A DNA stretch of 64,000 nucleotides from Eretmocerus hayati (taxonomy: Eukaryota > Arthropoda > Insecta > Hymenoptera > Aphelinidae), in NCBI GenBank assembly GCA_029851415.1, contig CM056744.1:69248172-69312171 (forward strand). Reading direction: 5' to 3'. The position numbers were made by a program, and so were the translations under genes. The notes under the pieces were generated by a model. The model searched no databases, was not told the DNA's origin, and worked only from the letters and a program-made list of their open reading frames with translations. Below are positions 1-10,626 of the stretch, one piece after another; the stretch's first letter is position 1, and each line of letters starts with the position of its first letter.

Positions 1-145
1 CGAAAAAGCTCTGATGGAATTTCGCGCAGACACAGCTGTTACTGCATCGAAAAACGGAGAGAATTTCTTTCGAATCATATCAATCGGTTATGAATTCGCG
101 TAAGGGCGATTTTTTCGGTAATTCTCGTTCTTGGCCCCACTGTGC

Positions 146-3125
146 GCCGCACACATGCGCATATCCCGAATTTTCGACACGCTAGTGTGAGCCCAAATGG
201 CTCGAGAGTGTATGACTTTTAATCATTCGGTTCTCGGTAACTAAATTTTTCCTAGTTCCCCGCACTTCCCGACAACTTTTCTACACGGCGCGTGCAGACC
301 ACGGAATGGATGCTGATCGGCATGCCATTCCTCATGAGCGCGATAGTTTCTCTCCATCGCATCCGATGTGGTGCGCGTTGGAATGCTCTTTTTTACAGTC
401 AAGACTGTTGCTCATTTTTCGAACTAACTCATATAAAAAAAATTTTCAAGCCCATTTTATGGTTTTCCACCAAGTATTGCATAAAATTACGTATTCCCAT
501 TCCGAAATATGAGTAACAGTTTCCAAAGGAAGAAATAATGTCTTGGAACCAAGAACATGGCATTCAGGGAGGGAAATCATGTAAATTCATAGCGATAACC
601 CATATTTGAATGGCCGTATCTCAGTGAATAATGCCCAGAGAGGCCCCGCAACCGGTGCATTTGCTTCCTCGTGGGCCCCTCTTCAATTCGGGAAATGGTT
701 CACCATCAGTCGGTAATGCAGGTTTTCTCCCTACCAACAGTCGGCGAAGTAGATCTTCTTCCTCATCATCGAGAGTTGTGCGGTGGTTTCACATAGCGGA
801 AGTGATGCGGGTACTCTCTTCAGGTCCCGATTTGCGGGACTCAAGGCCCGTAACTCAATTAACACACACGACTGAGCGTCAGCCATCGAATCCACGTAGG
901 CAGCCGTCTAGCAGCCGGACGTCCAGCAGCCAGGCGCCCAGCAGTCGGGTGCCAAGTGGGGCAATCCCGGTGCTCGCATCTCGACGCATGCCCTCTAGCG
1001 GCCTGTTCTGATTCAAAACGTGGTGGCACTCAGCGCGCGGTATTCGATCGGTACTCGGCTATACCGCGTGGCACTCAACTAAACCGCGCGGTATTCGATC
1101 GGTATTCGGCTATACCGCGCGGTATTCGATCGGTATTCGGCTATACCGCGCGGTATTCGATCGGTACTCGGCTATACCGCGCGGTACTCGATCGGTACTC
1201 GGCTATACCGCTCGGTATTCGATCGATACTCGGCTATACCGCGCGGCATTCGATCGGTACTCGGCTATACCACGCGGTATTCGATCGGTACTCGGCTGTA
1301 CTGCTCAGTATTCGATCGGTAATCGGGAATACCGCGCGGTATTCGATCAGCACTCGGCTATACCGCGCGGTATTCGATCGGTACTCGGCTATACCGCGCG
1401 GCACTCAACTAAACCGCGCGGTATTCGATCGGTACTCGGCTATACCGCGCGGCATTCGATCGGTACTCGGCTATACTGCTCGGTATTCGATCGGTACTCG
1501 GCTATACCGCGCGGTATTCGATCGGTATTCGGCTATACCGCGCGGTATTCGATCGGTACTCGGCTGTACTGCTCAGTATTCGATCGGTACTCGGCTATAC
1601 CGCGCGGCACTCAACTGAACCCCGCGGTATTCGATCGGTACTCGGCTATACCGCGTGGCACTCAACTAAACCGCGCGGTATTCGATCGGTATTCGGCTAT
1701 ACCGCGCGCTATTCGATCGGTACTCGGCTATACCGCGCGGTACTCGATCGGTACTCGGCTATACCGCTCGGTATTCGATCGATACTCGGCTATACCGCGC
1801 GGCATTCGATCGGTACTCGGCTATACCGCGCGGTATTCGATCGGTACTCGGCTGTACTGCTCAGTATTCGATCGGTAATCGGGTATACCGCGCGGTATTC
1901 GATCAGCACTCGGCTATACCGCGCGGTACTCGATCGGTACTCGGCTATACCGCTCGGTATTCGATCGATACTCGGCTATACCGCGCGGCATTCGATCGGT
2001 ACTCGGCTATACCGCGCGGTATTCGATCGGTACTCGGCTGTACTGCTCAGTATTCGATCGGTAATCGGGTATACCGCGCGGTATTCGATCAGCACTCGGC
2101 TATACCGCGCGGTATTCGATCGGTACTCGGCTATACCGCGCGGCACTCAACTAAACCGCGCGGTATTCGATCGGTACTCGGCTATACCGCGCGGCATTCG
2201 ATCGGTACTCGGCTATACTGCTCGGTATTCGATCGGTACTCGGCTATACCGCGCGGTATTCGATCGGTATTCGGCTATACTGCGCGGTATTCGATCAGTA
2301 CTCGGCTATACCGCGCGGTATTCGATCGGTACTCGGCTATACCACGCGGTATTCGATCGGTATTCGATCGGTACTCGGCTATACCGCGCGGCACTCAACT
2401 AAACCGCGCGGTATTCGATCGGTACTCGGCTATACCGCGCGGCATTCGATCGGTACTCGGCTATACCGCGCGGTATTCGATCAGTACTCGGCTATACCGT
2501 GCGGCACTCAACTAAACCGCGCGGTATTCGATCGGTACTTGGCTATACCGCGCGGTATTCGATCGGTACTCGGCTATACCACGCGGTATTCGATCGGTAT
2601 TCGATCGGTATTCGGCTATACCGCGCGGTATTCGATCGGCATTCGATCGGTACTCGGCTATACCGCGCGGTATCCGATCAGTACTCGGCTATACCGCGCG
2701 GTATTCGATCGGTACTCGGCTATACCACGTGGTATTCGATCGGTATTCGATCGGTACTCAGCTATACCGCGCGGTATTCAATCGGTACTCGGCTTTACCG
2801 CGCGGCATTCGATCGGTACTCGGCTATACCGCGCGGTATTCGATCAGTAGTCGGCTATACCGTGCGGTATTCGATCGGTACTCGGCTATACCACGTGGTA
2901 TTCGATCGGTATTCGATTGGTATTCGGCTATACCGCGCGGTATTCGATCGTCATTCGATCAGTACTCGGCTATACGGTGCGGTATCTGATCGGTATTCGG
3001 CTGTAACGCGCGGTATTCGATCGGTATTCGGCTATACCGCACGGTATTCGATTGGTACTCGGCTACATCGCGTGGTATTCCGTCGGTACTCCGTCGGTAT
3101 TCTCTCTCTCGAATCATCCCGCAAC
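146..3125 (+). repeat. Left inverted arm of the foldback-like element
   Basis: Positions 146-1030 match the reverse complement of about 9745-10626 nearly throughout, including the segment around 300-510. Then comes the 31-bp array, and the last stretch (3095-3125) matches the reverse of 9455-9490. Within the arm, 890-955 has an imperfect 15-bp-period repeat encoding Ser/Arg-rich peptide in one frame; that frame is not kept open in the right arm, so I do not treat it as a gene. Divergence between arms is visible by eye, so they are not a recent perfect duplication. Confidence 0.75.
1031..3110 (+). repeat. 31-bp minisatellite array, about 67 units
   Basis: A 31-bp unit repeats for about 2.1 kb. 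Each unit contains the perfect 12-bp palindrome TACCGCGCGGTA and the palindrome CGATCG, linked by GTATT and GGTACTCGGCTA. Variants include units with CACTCAACTAAAC replacing part of the unit, and short 13-bp insertions that duplicate ATTCGATCGGT. Some variant pairs recur about 184 bp apart, suggesting higher-order duplication. Because 31 is not a multiple of three and the unit lacks stop codons, all forward frames stay open for up to about 220 codons with a 31-residue peptide period. I regard that as a by-product and not as coding. Confidence 0.95.
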
Positions 3126-3149
3126 TCGGGTCGAGAGTCCTTGGACTAA

Positions 3150-4464
3150 TATACAAGTTGAACCTTTGGTCTCGTCGATCTTGAAGGACGGTGGGGAACT
3201 AAATAAATTCCCAAAATTTCATGATGGAAATTTTATTGCAACGTTTCGTCCACTAGGTTTTGTGGACCTCATCAGGCTTCAGGTTTCTGTTTCGACATAT
3301 GTATAATGATAGGGAATATGAAAAATTTTTTACAAATGATGGATGTATAAATATTAAAGATGCGCAACTTACGTTATTCTTTAGATCGTCATGATATTTT
3401 GGACGATATTGTAATAGAGCACAGACATAACGTCTGGCTCCTGTCAATACAAGTAAACAGAGTGAGTCATCGGTCTCATTTTTCACTCATATTTATATTA
3501 GCGCGATCGCAGTGTACAGTAGGTGACATATATATGAAAAGTAGTGCATGTGGGAGAGAGAAAGAGAGCGGGGGGTCAACGAGCTTTGTCAGCCGTTGCC
3601 CACAACGGGTTATATACTTGACTGAGATTTTGAATATCGTCTTTTCTATTGATGCAATTCTCATCGAATTTGATATGGATCATTTCAGAAATCAACCGTT
3701 TTTTCCAATTTTTCTCTGTGTCTAAAATTTTGGTTTGATCCCAATGGAAATCGTGTTTATCATTGAGTCTGTGAACAGAAACTACGGATTTTTTATCTTT
3801 GTTTGTAATATGATCTTTAATGCGTGTACCTAGTTGTCTTTTTGTCTCTCCCACATACGTTGCTGGGCAATCTTTACACTGAAATTTGTAAACAACACCA
3901 GTTTTGCTAAATTTATCTAGTTGGTCCTTACCTAATTTTACTATTGAGCTTAATGACTTGGAAACTTTTGGAAGAGTGTGAATATCGTTATGTTTGAACA
4001 GAGCATTACATTTTTCGAATAAGCGTTCGTGGTATGGAATACAAATTTTGTTCTGGCCAGCATATAGAATTTGGTTGCAACGTATTCTTTCTGCTCTGTT
4101 CATCAGATCTTTTGCACGATGTAATCTGGTTTTTATACATTTGTCAGTGAAATCTTCAGGATAATCATTGTCAGAAAGGAGTTGTTTTACAATTGATAAG
4201 TTGGAGGAATGAAATTTTTTATGTGAAAGTGACGTGGCTCTGTCGACTAAATTGAACACTATGTTCCTCTTTTGATTCATGGTATGATTGGATTTGAAAT
4301 TCAAGATCCTGCCTGATGACGTTGGCTTTTGATACCAATTGGTGATGATTTTTTCATCCTCTCGGATCAGAGATATGTCAAGGAAATTGATGGTATTATT
4401 GTTATCAATCTCATGTGTGAACTGTAAATGCTCATTGTAGCTGTTGAAAACATTGAGGACTACT
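3150..4464 (-). repeat. Inverted copy of the Penelope-like element 3' end
   Basis: This 1.3-kb segment is the reverse complement of about 5824-7142, including the whole endonuclease region and 3' untranslated sequence. The inversion joint at 4464 lies just inside the start of the RT frame, so the RT is 5' truncated at exactly this joint. Confidence 0.92.
3576..4304 (-). pseudogene. GIY-YIG endonuclease domain, inverted partial copy
   Basis: An open frame of 242 codons, identical in nearly every residue to the downstream 5984-6712 segment; one visible change is Leu for Ser in the TKI-DTEKN region. It lacks the linked reverse transcriptase in its own orientation and is therefore a copy of the element end, not an independent gene. 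It keeps the VVY...YVG and arginine motifs of the GIY-YIG nuclease fold. Confidence 0.85.
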
Positions 4465-5823
4465 GTTTACTTTCGAAGACTCCTAAATAATGAAATTAGG
4501 GACGTCCATAATCAAATTTTTCGACTTCAAAAGAACTTAGCAGTAACCTCACAATCATTATCAAACGAGAATATTGATCCAAATATTTTGAGCCAATTCC
4601 AAAACTTCACAAATGAAAAATCTATCAAATTACGTAAAAAATGTGATTCTACACATATGAAAAAATTCGAAAAAATCAAGCCGTCCATAACACCTTGCAC
4701 GATAGATAGAAATAATTGGGTAAAAAATTTCAGCAATACTCCTCTCCCTTCAGATGTTATTGACATATCCTCATTGGGCCCCAATTTCAGTCAAAAAGGC
4801 AACCTCAGTTTAAAGAATGTCATAGATACTGTCAAAAATGTTGAAAAGTGCATAGAGAACCTCGATTTGAATAATAGGGAGAAAAATAACATCCGTCACA
4901 AGATTACGAATATCCTATACACTGAAAATAATAAACAAACGCACATTTCTCCTGAAGACAGGGTATTCGCAAAAAAATTGAGCTTCACTAAGCACTTCTT
5001 GAAACAAAATTCAGATATTTTTTTCACTCGTGCAGATAAGGGCAATGTCACCGTCTGTTTGAATAAGTCTGATTACACCAATAAAATGAACGGTTTGTTG
5101 AGTGACAAAAAAGTATACGTTCCGATCAAAAATAATCCACTCAAAAGTTTACAGGCAAAAGTACATAAAATACTAGGAAGTTGGAATGATTTAAATTATT
5201 TGTCAAGAAAATATCATAATAATGCTCTCACACAGACGGACACCAACTTATCTCGTTGTTATGGGTTACCAAGAATTCATAAAGAAAATGTTCCACTCAG
5301 ACCAATAATTTCTACAGTCAATAGCCCTACTCATTTTCTTGCTTCCGTTTTATATAAAGAGCTGAAGAAATGTATTAAATCGCCTGCATCACGCATTGAC
5401 AATAGCTTTGAATTAAAAAAACGGTTGGAGACTTTAACGATCCCAAAAGATCATATACTCCTTTCTCTCGACGTCAGCTCTCTGTTTACAAACATCCTAT
5501 GCTGGTTAGTGCTAGAGGCGCTTGACCGCAGATTTTCAGATATACATAATAAGTCCAACATACCATTTGATGAAATTCGTAAATGCACTGAGTTCCTTCT
5601 TGACAACACATTTTTTCAATTCAATAATAAAATTTATCAACAAATTTTTGGTAGTCCGATGGGATCACCCATTTCTCCACTTTTCGCAGACATTGTTATG
5701 GATGACTTGGAAACTTCATGTTTACGTAAATTGAAAAATGATCACGATTGCACTCCTCTATTCTATTATAGATATGTCGATGACACTCTAATGTGTGTGA
5801 AGAAAGAACAGGTAGATATGTAA
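4444..5823 (+). pseudogene. Penelope-like reverse transcriptase, 5' truncated
   Basis: Reverse transcriptase of Penelope-like elements, which primes on nicked DNA and is related to telomerase. Visible landmarks: an RRLLNNEIRDVH-type N-terminal segment, the family motif GLPRIHKENVPLRPIIS around residue 275, the QIFGSPMGSPISPLFAD region, and the catalytic YVDD box near the end (nt 5775-5786). There is no ATG at the start; the frame opens directly at the inverted-repeat joint, so the N-terminus is missing. At 5821 a single extra base takes the frame into a stop; coding similarity continues in another frame from about 5824 into the endonuclease. So one frameshift separates RT from endonuclease. 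Confidence 0.88.
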
Positions 5824-6712
5824 AGTAGTCCTCAATGTTTTCAACAGCTACAATGAGCATTTACAGTTCACACATGAGATTGAAAACAATAATACCATCA
5901 ATTTCCTTGACATATCTCTGATCCGAGAGGATGAAAAAATCATCACCAATTGGTATCAAAAGCCAACGTCATCAGGCAGGATCTTGAATTTCAAATCCAA
6001 TCATACCATGAATCAAAAGAGGAACATAGTGTTCAATTTAGTCGACAGAGCCACGTCACTTTCACATAAAAAATTTCATTCCTCCAACTTATCAATTGTA
6101 AAACAACTCCTTTCTGACAATGATTATCCTGAAGATTTCACTGACAAATGTATAAAAACCAGATTACATCGTGCAAAAGATCTGATGAACAGAGCAGAAA
6201 GAATACGTTGCAACCAAATTCTATATGCTGGCCAGAACAAAATTTGTATTCCATACCACGAACGCTTATTCGAAAAATGTAATGCTCTGTTCAAACATAA
6301 CGATATTCACACTCTTCCAAAAGTTTCCAAGTCATTAAGCTCAATAGTAAAATTAGGTAAGGACCAACTAGATAAATTTAGCAAAACTGGTGTTGTTTAC
6401 AAATTTCAGTGTAAAGATTGCCCAGCAACGTATGTGGGAGAGACAAAAAGACAACTAGGTACACGCATTAAAGATCATATTACAAACAAAGATAAAAAAT
6501 CCGTAGTTTCTGTTCACAGACTCAATGATAAACACGATTTCCATTGGGATCAAACCAAAATTTCAGACACAGAGAAAAATTGGAAAAAACGGTTGATTTC
6601 TGAAATGATCCATATAAAATTCGATGAGAATTGCATCAATAGAAAAGACGATATTCAAAATCTCAGTCAAGTATATAACCCGTTGTGGGCAACGGCTGAC
6701 AAAGCTCGTTGA
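5824..6712 (+). pseudogene. Penelope-like element: RT C-terminus and GIY-YIG endonuclease
   Basis: Continuation of the element polyprotein after the frameshift at 5821. The first ATG of this frame is at 5984, but matching sequence is open from about 5824. The endonuclease has the VVYKFQC...YVGET core (GIY-YIG equivalents), the following Arg in RQLGTRIKDH, a later Glu in ISEMIHI and Asn in NCINRKDD, the expected catalytic series. A Cys/His pair upstream (CNQILY... CIPYHE) may be a zinc-binding segment. The nuclease is inferred to nick target DNA for integration. The stop is followed by a 3' region also present in inverted form at 3150-3575. Confidence 0.88.
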
Positions 6713-7641
6713 CCCCCCGCTCTCTTTCTCTCTCCCACATGCACTACTTTTCATATATATGTCACCTACTGTACACTGCGATCGCGCTAATATAAATATG
6801 AGTGAAAAATGAGACCGATGACTCACTCTGTTTACTTGTATTGACAGGAGCCAGACGTTATGTCTGTGCTCTATTACAAGATCGTCCAAAATATCATGAC
6901 GATCTAAAGAATAACGTAAGTTGCGCATCTTTAATATTTATACATCCATCATTTGTAAAAAAATTTTCATATTTCCTATCATTATACATATGTCGAAACA
7001 GAAACCTGAAGCCTGATGAGGTCCACAAAACCTAGTGGACGAAACGTTGCAATAAAATTTCCATCATGAAATTTTGGGAATTTATTTAGTTCCCCACCGT
7101 CCTTCAAGATCGACGAGACCAAAGGTTCAACTTGTATATTAACCATCAAGGACGAAAAAATCTACCAAAATCACTTATGAAGTCCTTGGACTAAGTTTAC
7201 CTCATCAAACGAGAGACGCCTGTCTTAGAGTCCATGTAAACATGAGACGCTCAGCTCCCTATTTCTGGCTCAAGTTTGGACCAGTAATATCTACCATTAT
7301 AATGACGCCTTCTGATTCCCCGCACAATATGTATGGTCCGTGGGAGAGTCTTGTATGACGGAAGTCCAAATCGTCTAAATGATTGACGAGCGAATGTAAG
7401 CGATGAATCTCTGTCCCCGGACCTTGAATTTTGCTGACTCCTCCCTGAATAACCGTTAACTCGCCGAGGGATCCACGGTCCGGCCTTTGGGGCTCGGAAA
7501 TCCATGTATGGAGAAGTTCCCCTATCGTATGTTCCATCTGTGACGTCACCTGTCGCAGACCCTCTGGAGTAATTATGGGGTCGCCAATGATCGCGAGTTA
7601 GCCATTGCTTATTGGACTCATTTTGTTTGGACTCCCAGTTA

Positions 7642-8433
7642 TCAATGCATGGAAATATCTGAGTCAGACAGTGAATCGTCCCTCGAACTGCAAGGATAGG
7701 ATACTCGGGTACTTCCGAAATCATCCTGTGAACCTGATATACTTTCTAGGTCTTCGTGCATACCGCTAGGGTCCGAAATATCAGAGCTAGGGTGTGATTT
7801 CGCATTACCCTGTGAACTGGTGAGACCCTGATTGTCAGAACTTCTATCGAACATTGACTGACTCTCATTGCGACCCTCCGGAGGAGTAACACTGTCGACA
7901 GCTCCCTCTCTATTCGATGACTCGTGAGGAGACGATTCCACCAAAATCTTGGAATTCTCAACGAATATCGACCGGTTCTGATCACGACTCTCCGGAGGCG
8001 CAACATTGTCCAGAGCTCCACTTTTCTCTGCATTCTCATACGTAGACGGTTGTGCTCGTAGAATAGACTCCACGGCATGGTTATGATCGCCAACGCTGAT
8101 CAGATTCGTTCCACGGGTCACTACTGTACTTTGACATTTGGTCTCATAGTATGCGTCGCATTTCCATCGAACTGTACCGTCACGATGGACTTTCTCTCGG
8201 ATGGAATGACTCCCATTCACTACAAGTTGATCCTTGCCAAGACGATTCTTGATGAATTTCATCGATTCATCGATCTCTTCTGCCTCTGGAGGCTCCTCAT
8301 TTCCATTCGGAACTTGGACCTGATTCGATTCGCCCAGGTCCCCTTGATATGAGGGCTCTCCCCATAAAAGGTGCAGTTTCTTCTTCACCGCCATAGCAGC
8401 TCTCGAGAGAGCTTCCTCAAAGTTCTCACCCAT
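7642..8433 (-). CDS. FLYWCH-type zinc-finger protein
   Basis: A 263-residue protein starting at an ATG at 8433. Residues about 58-120 form a FLYWCH-type zinc finger: a GKDQLVVNG segment, VRWKC (Cys92), Cys100, and DHNH (His117, His119). FLYWCH domains bind DNA and are common in transposon-derived proteins. The remainder is acidic and Ser/Pro-rich with two repeats of a VAPPESRDQNRS/VTPPEGRNESQS segment, and looks disordered. A TATA box lies 52 nt upstream of the ATG, in the 85-bp gap from the neighbouring gene on the same strand. Other open frames further down (7251-7724) might be an additional exon, but no splice signal settles it. Function beyond DNA binding is unknown. Confidence 0.75.
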   Translation of the reverse strand: MGENFEEALSRAAMAVKKKLHLLWGEPSYQGDLGESNQVQVPNGNEEPPEAEEIDESMKFIKNRLGKDQLVVNGSHSIREKVHRDGTVRWKCDAYYETKCQSTVVTRGTNLISVGDHNHAVESILRAQPSTYENAEKSGALDNVAPPESRDQNRSIFVENSKILVESSPHESSNREGAVDSVTPPEGRNESQSMFDRSSDNQGLTSSQGNAKSHPSSDISDPSGMHEDLESISGSQDDFGSTRVSYPCSSRDDSLSDSDISMH

Positions 8434-8484
8434 GTCGTCAGCTTAACTGCTCAATGAGTAATGTTCCTCTGGTCATTCTTATCT

Positions 8485-8494
8485 GTATTTATAC
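8485..8494 (-). promoter_or_regulatory. TATA box of the FLYWCH gene
   Basis: Reads GTATAAATAC on the minus strand, 52 nt upstream of the ATG at 8433. The identical decamer occurs in the divergent promoter of the Maverick at about 42620. It lies in the gap after the stop of the upstream gene. Confidence 0.55.
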
Positions 8495-8518
8495 TGAATC
8501 TTGCTCAAGAATACTAAT

Positions 8519-9346
8519 TCAAGAGTGAGTTGAACTTATGTAGCCCTCCATATACAAAATTTCCAAGATAGCTCTTATCTCATCATCGTTATTTCGATTA
8601 CTAGCTGACTTTTTATCAATTAGACCCCGAAGTCTGTCGACTATCTTATTCGGATCAGCCCAATATATAGTGATCAATCCACTTGACAGTGATCCGCCTC
8701 GTTTATCCACGTCAAATAGTGGCGCGATTATGTTCTTGGATTTTCGGATCTTGCTCTTGCGCAGTTCTCCATCGTGCACGAATCTTTTACGGTGAACATG
8801 CGAGACATCCAAGATTTTGCAATGGTTTCTCATATCTTCCTCAGATATCCCATTTTGATCTGGGGATCTTTTGAAGATCAATTCAGGCAAACCAGTTGTG
8901 GTTGGGAACCGCTGGTTATCTACTTTGATGAAATCATTGGTTAGCTGTACTCGAGATTTACCGATTCCCAAGGAATTCCAATTCCGTCTGACTCCATATA
9001 TCCTATCAAGATTACGATCATCTCTACGCAGGGTAGATAAGTAGTCTTGAGGCTCGCTAAGTTCATCATCAGCCGTCTCGAATGAAGCAACCGATGAATT
9101 TTGACTCTCGATATCCTCTGAAACGCTCCGATTCATTATAGTCTCGAGGCCTATATGCGAGGCCTTGACCAAATCGTCCAGTTGTCCGAATTCTCTCTGG
9201 AGATCCCGGTGATTTTTTTGATGGGCTATGATTCTTTCGAGTGGATCAGTGATGGGCTTGAATGTATGACTCATGTTTTTCTCAAACTCAGCTTGTTGGC
9301 GCTGTATCGCCACATATTTTCGTTTGACAGCTCCTTTGGCTCCCAT
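8519..9346 (-). CDS. Maverick-family protein of unknown function carried in the foldback core
   Basis: The protein (275 residues from the ATG at 9346) is clearly homologous to the broken Maverick gene at 43424-44778. Shared features in order: an N-terminal helix leading to F/L-x-PI-x-x-PLE; an acidic middle; a block reading YG...GKS...D-I-VD-Q, then TGLPELIF (GLFELIF in the Maverick); an HR and K-I/K-V stretch; and a C-terminus with IYWADPN..V.RL (VYWNDPN..VNRL) and EI..ILE...EGYI. The frame is intact. An upstream ATG at 9439 is in frame, but a TATA box lies within 15 nt of it, so I prefer 9346. The family has no function I can name. Its presence outside a Maverick, as an intact gene, suggests capture or descent from a Maverick. 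Confidence 0.75.
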   Translation of the reverse strand: MGAKGAVKRKYVAIQRQQAEFEKNMSHTFKPITDPLERIIAHQKNHRDLQREFGQLDDLVKASHIGLETIMNRSVSEDIESQNSSVASFETADDELSEPQDYLSTLRRDDRNLDRIYGVRRNWNSLGIGKSRVQLTNDFIKVDNQRFPTTTGLPELIFKRSPDQNGISEEDMRNHCKILDVSHVHRKRFVHDGELRKSKIRKSKNIIAPLFDVDKRGGSLSSGLITIYWADPNKIVDRLRGLIDKKSASNRNNDDEIRAILEILYMEGYISSTHS

Positions 9347-9441
9347 AAGCTCGACGAGTTCATCTCTTTGATTGATATAGTCCTCCGTGTCCGCGGTTTG
9401 ACGTGCTCTGATTGACTGGAGTACCTCCCTAAGAATCATTC

Positions 9442-9451
9442 CTTTTATATC
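9442..9451 (-). promoter_or_regulatory. TATA box of the Maverick-family gene
   Basis: Reads GATATAAAAG on the minus strand. With the usual 25-30 nt spacing, transcription would begin near 9415, downstream of the ATG at 9439 and about 70 nt before the ATG at 9346; this decides the start chosen for the gene. Confidence 0.5.
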
Positions 9452-9454
9452 AGA

Positions 9455-10626
9455 GTTCCCGACTGTTCGTGACGACTCGAACGAGGATACCGATCGAGTA
9501 GCGATCGAATACCGCGAAGTATAGCCAAGTACCGATTGAATACCGCGCGGTAAAGCCGAATACCGATCGAATACTGCGCGGTATAGCCGAGCACCAATCG
9601 AATACCGCACGGTATAGCCGAATACCGATCGAATACCGCGCGGTATAGCCGAATACCGATCGAATACCGCGCGGTATAGCCGAATACCGATCGAATACCG
9701 TGCGGTATAGCCGAGTACCGATCGAACACCGCGCGCTGAGTGCCACCACGTCGTGAATCAGAACAGGCCGCCAGAGGGCATGCATCAAGATGCGAGCACC
9801 GGGATTGCCCCACTTGGCACCCGACTGCTGGGTGCCTGGCTGCTGTACGTCCGGCTGCTGGACGGCTGCCTACGTGGATTCGATGGCTGACGCTCAATCG
9901 TGTAAGTTAGTTGAGTTATGGGCCTTGAGTCCCGCAAATCGGGACCTGAAGAGAGTACCTGCATCACCTCCGCTATGTGAAACCACCGCTCAACTCTTGA
10001 TGATGAGGAAGAAAATCTACTTTGCCGACTGTTGGTAGGGAGGAAACCTGCATTACCGACTGATGGTAAACCATTTTCCTAATTGAAGAAGGGCCTACGG
10101 GGAAGCAAATGCACCGGTTGCGGGGCCTCTCTGGGCATCATTCACTGAGATACGGGCATTCAAATATGGGTTATCGCTATGAATTTACATGATTTTCCTC
10201 CCTGAATGCCATATTCTTGGTTCCAAGACATTATTTCTTCCTTTTAAAACTGTTACTCATATTTCGGAATGGGAATACGTAATTTTATGCAATATTTGGT
10301 GAAAAACCATAAAATGGGCTCGAAAATTATTTTTTTTATATGAGTTAGTTCGAAAAATGAGCAACAGTCTTGACTGTGGGAAAGAGCATTCCTACGCGCA
10401 CCACATTGAACGCGATGGAGTGGAACTATCGCGCTCATGAGGAATGGCATGCCGATCCGCATCCATTTCGCGGTCTGCGCGCGCCGTGTGGAAAAGTTGT
10501 CGGGATGTGCGGTGATCTAGGAAAAATTTCGTTACCGAGAACCGAATGATCAAAAGTCATACACTCTTGACCCATTCTGGCTTACACTGGCGTGTCAAGA
10601 ATTCGCGATATGCGCATGCGTGCAGC
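9455..10626 (-). repeat. Right inverted arm of the foldback-like element, with short 31-bp array
   Basis: Reverse complement of the left arm. It contains only about nine copies of the 31-bp unit (about 9486-9745) and then the unique arm sequence, ending near 10626. Differences from the left arm are scattered substitutions and small indels. Long open frames on the minus strand here are translations of the repeat. Confidence 0.8.

Larger units (their letters stand above)
3150..7180 (+). mobile_element. Penelope-like retroelement (GIY-YIG type) with inverted 3'-end copy
   Basis: The element encodes a Penelope-type reverse transcriptase followed by a GIY-YIG endonuclease. Its 3' portion (about 5824-7142) is repeated in inverse orientation at 3150-4464, upstream of the RT, giving a typical Penelope arrangement. 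It is flanked by a 14-bp duplication AGTCCTTGGACTAA at 3136-3149 and 7181-7194. About 38 bp between the end of the inverted repeat and the right duplication is present only on the right. The two inverted copies differ at only a few positions, so insertion is recent. It sits at the inner edge of the foldback left arm. Confidence 0.9.
146..10626. mobile_element. Foldback-like DNA element with satellite-bearing inverted arms and a two-gene core
   Basis: The left sequence from about 146 reappears, reverse-complemented and diverged, ending at about 10626. Homology runs inwards through unique arm sequence, then a 31-bp repeat array, then a short stretch ending near 3125 on the left and 9455 on the right. 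Left arm is about 3.0 kb and right about 1.2 kb; most of the difference is repeat copy number. The core (7195-9440, after removing the inserted Penelope-like element) carries two compact minus-strand genes, one of them a Maverick-family gene. Inverted arms made of internal tandem repeats are the hallmark of Foldback/Galileo-type elements; assignment to that class is inference. No transposase and no clear target duplication were seen. Immediately outside, 10628-10741 repeats part of the arm in direct orientation, showing this family rearranges. Confidence 0.7.

Noticed and set aside
631..1011. 126-codon Ser/Arg-rich frame in the left foldback arm
   Set aside because: The matching frame is interrupted in the right arm, so it is not conserved.
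1031..3110. CRISPR array
   Set aside because: The 31-bp repeats are contiguous with no unique spacers, and the context is eukaryotic.
956..3149. Long open frames of repetitive RYSIGTRLYRAVFD-type peptide on both array arms
   Set aside because: They are translations of the 31-bp repeat, open in every forward frame; no start, promoter or domain supports a protein.
7251..7724. 157-codon frame downstream of the FLYWCH gene as a separate gene
   Set aside because: It overlaps the end of the FLYWCH gene in another frame and has no recognised domain; it may be an exon, but I cannot show it.
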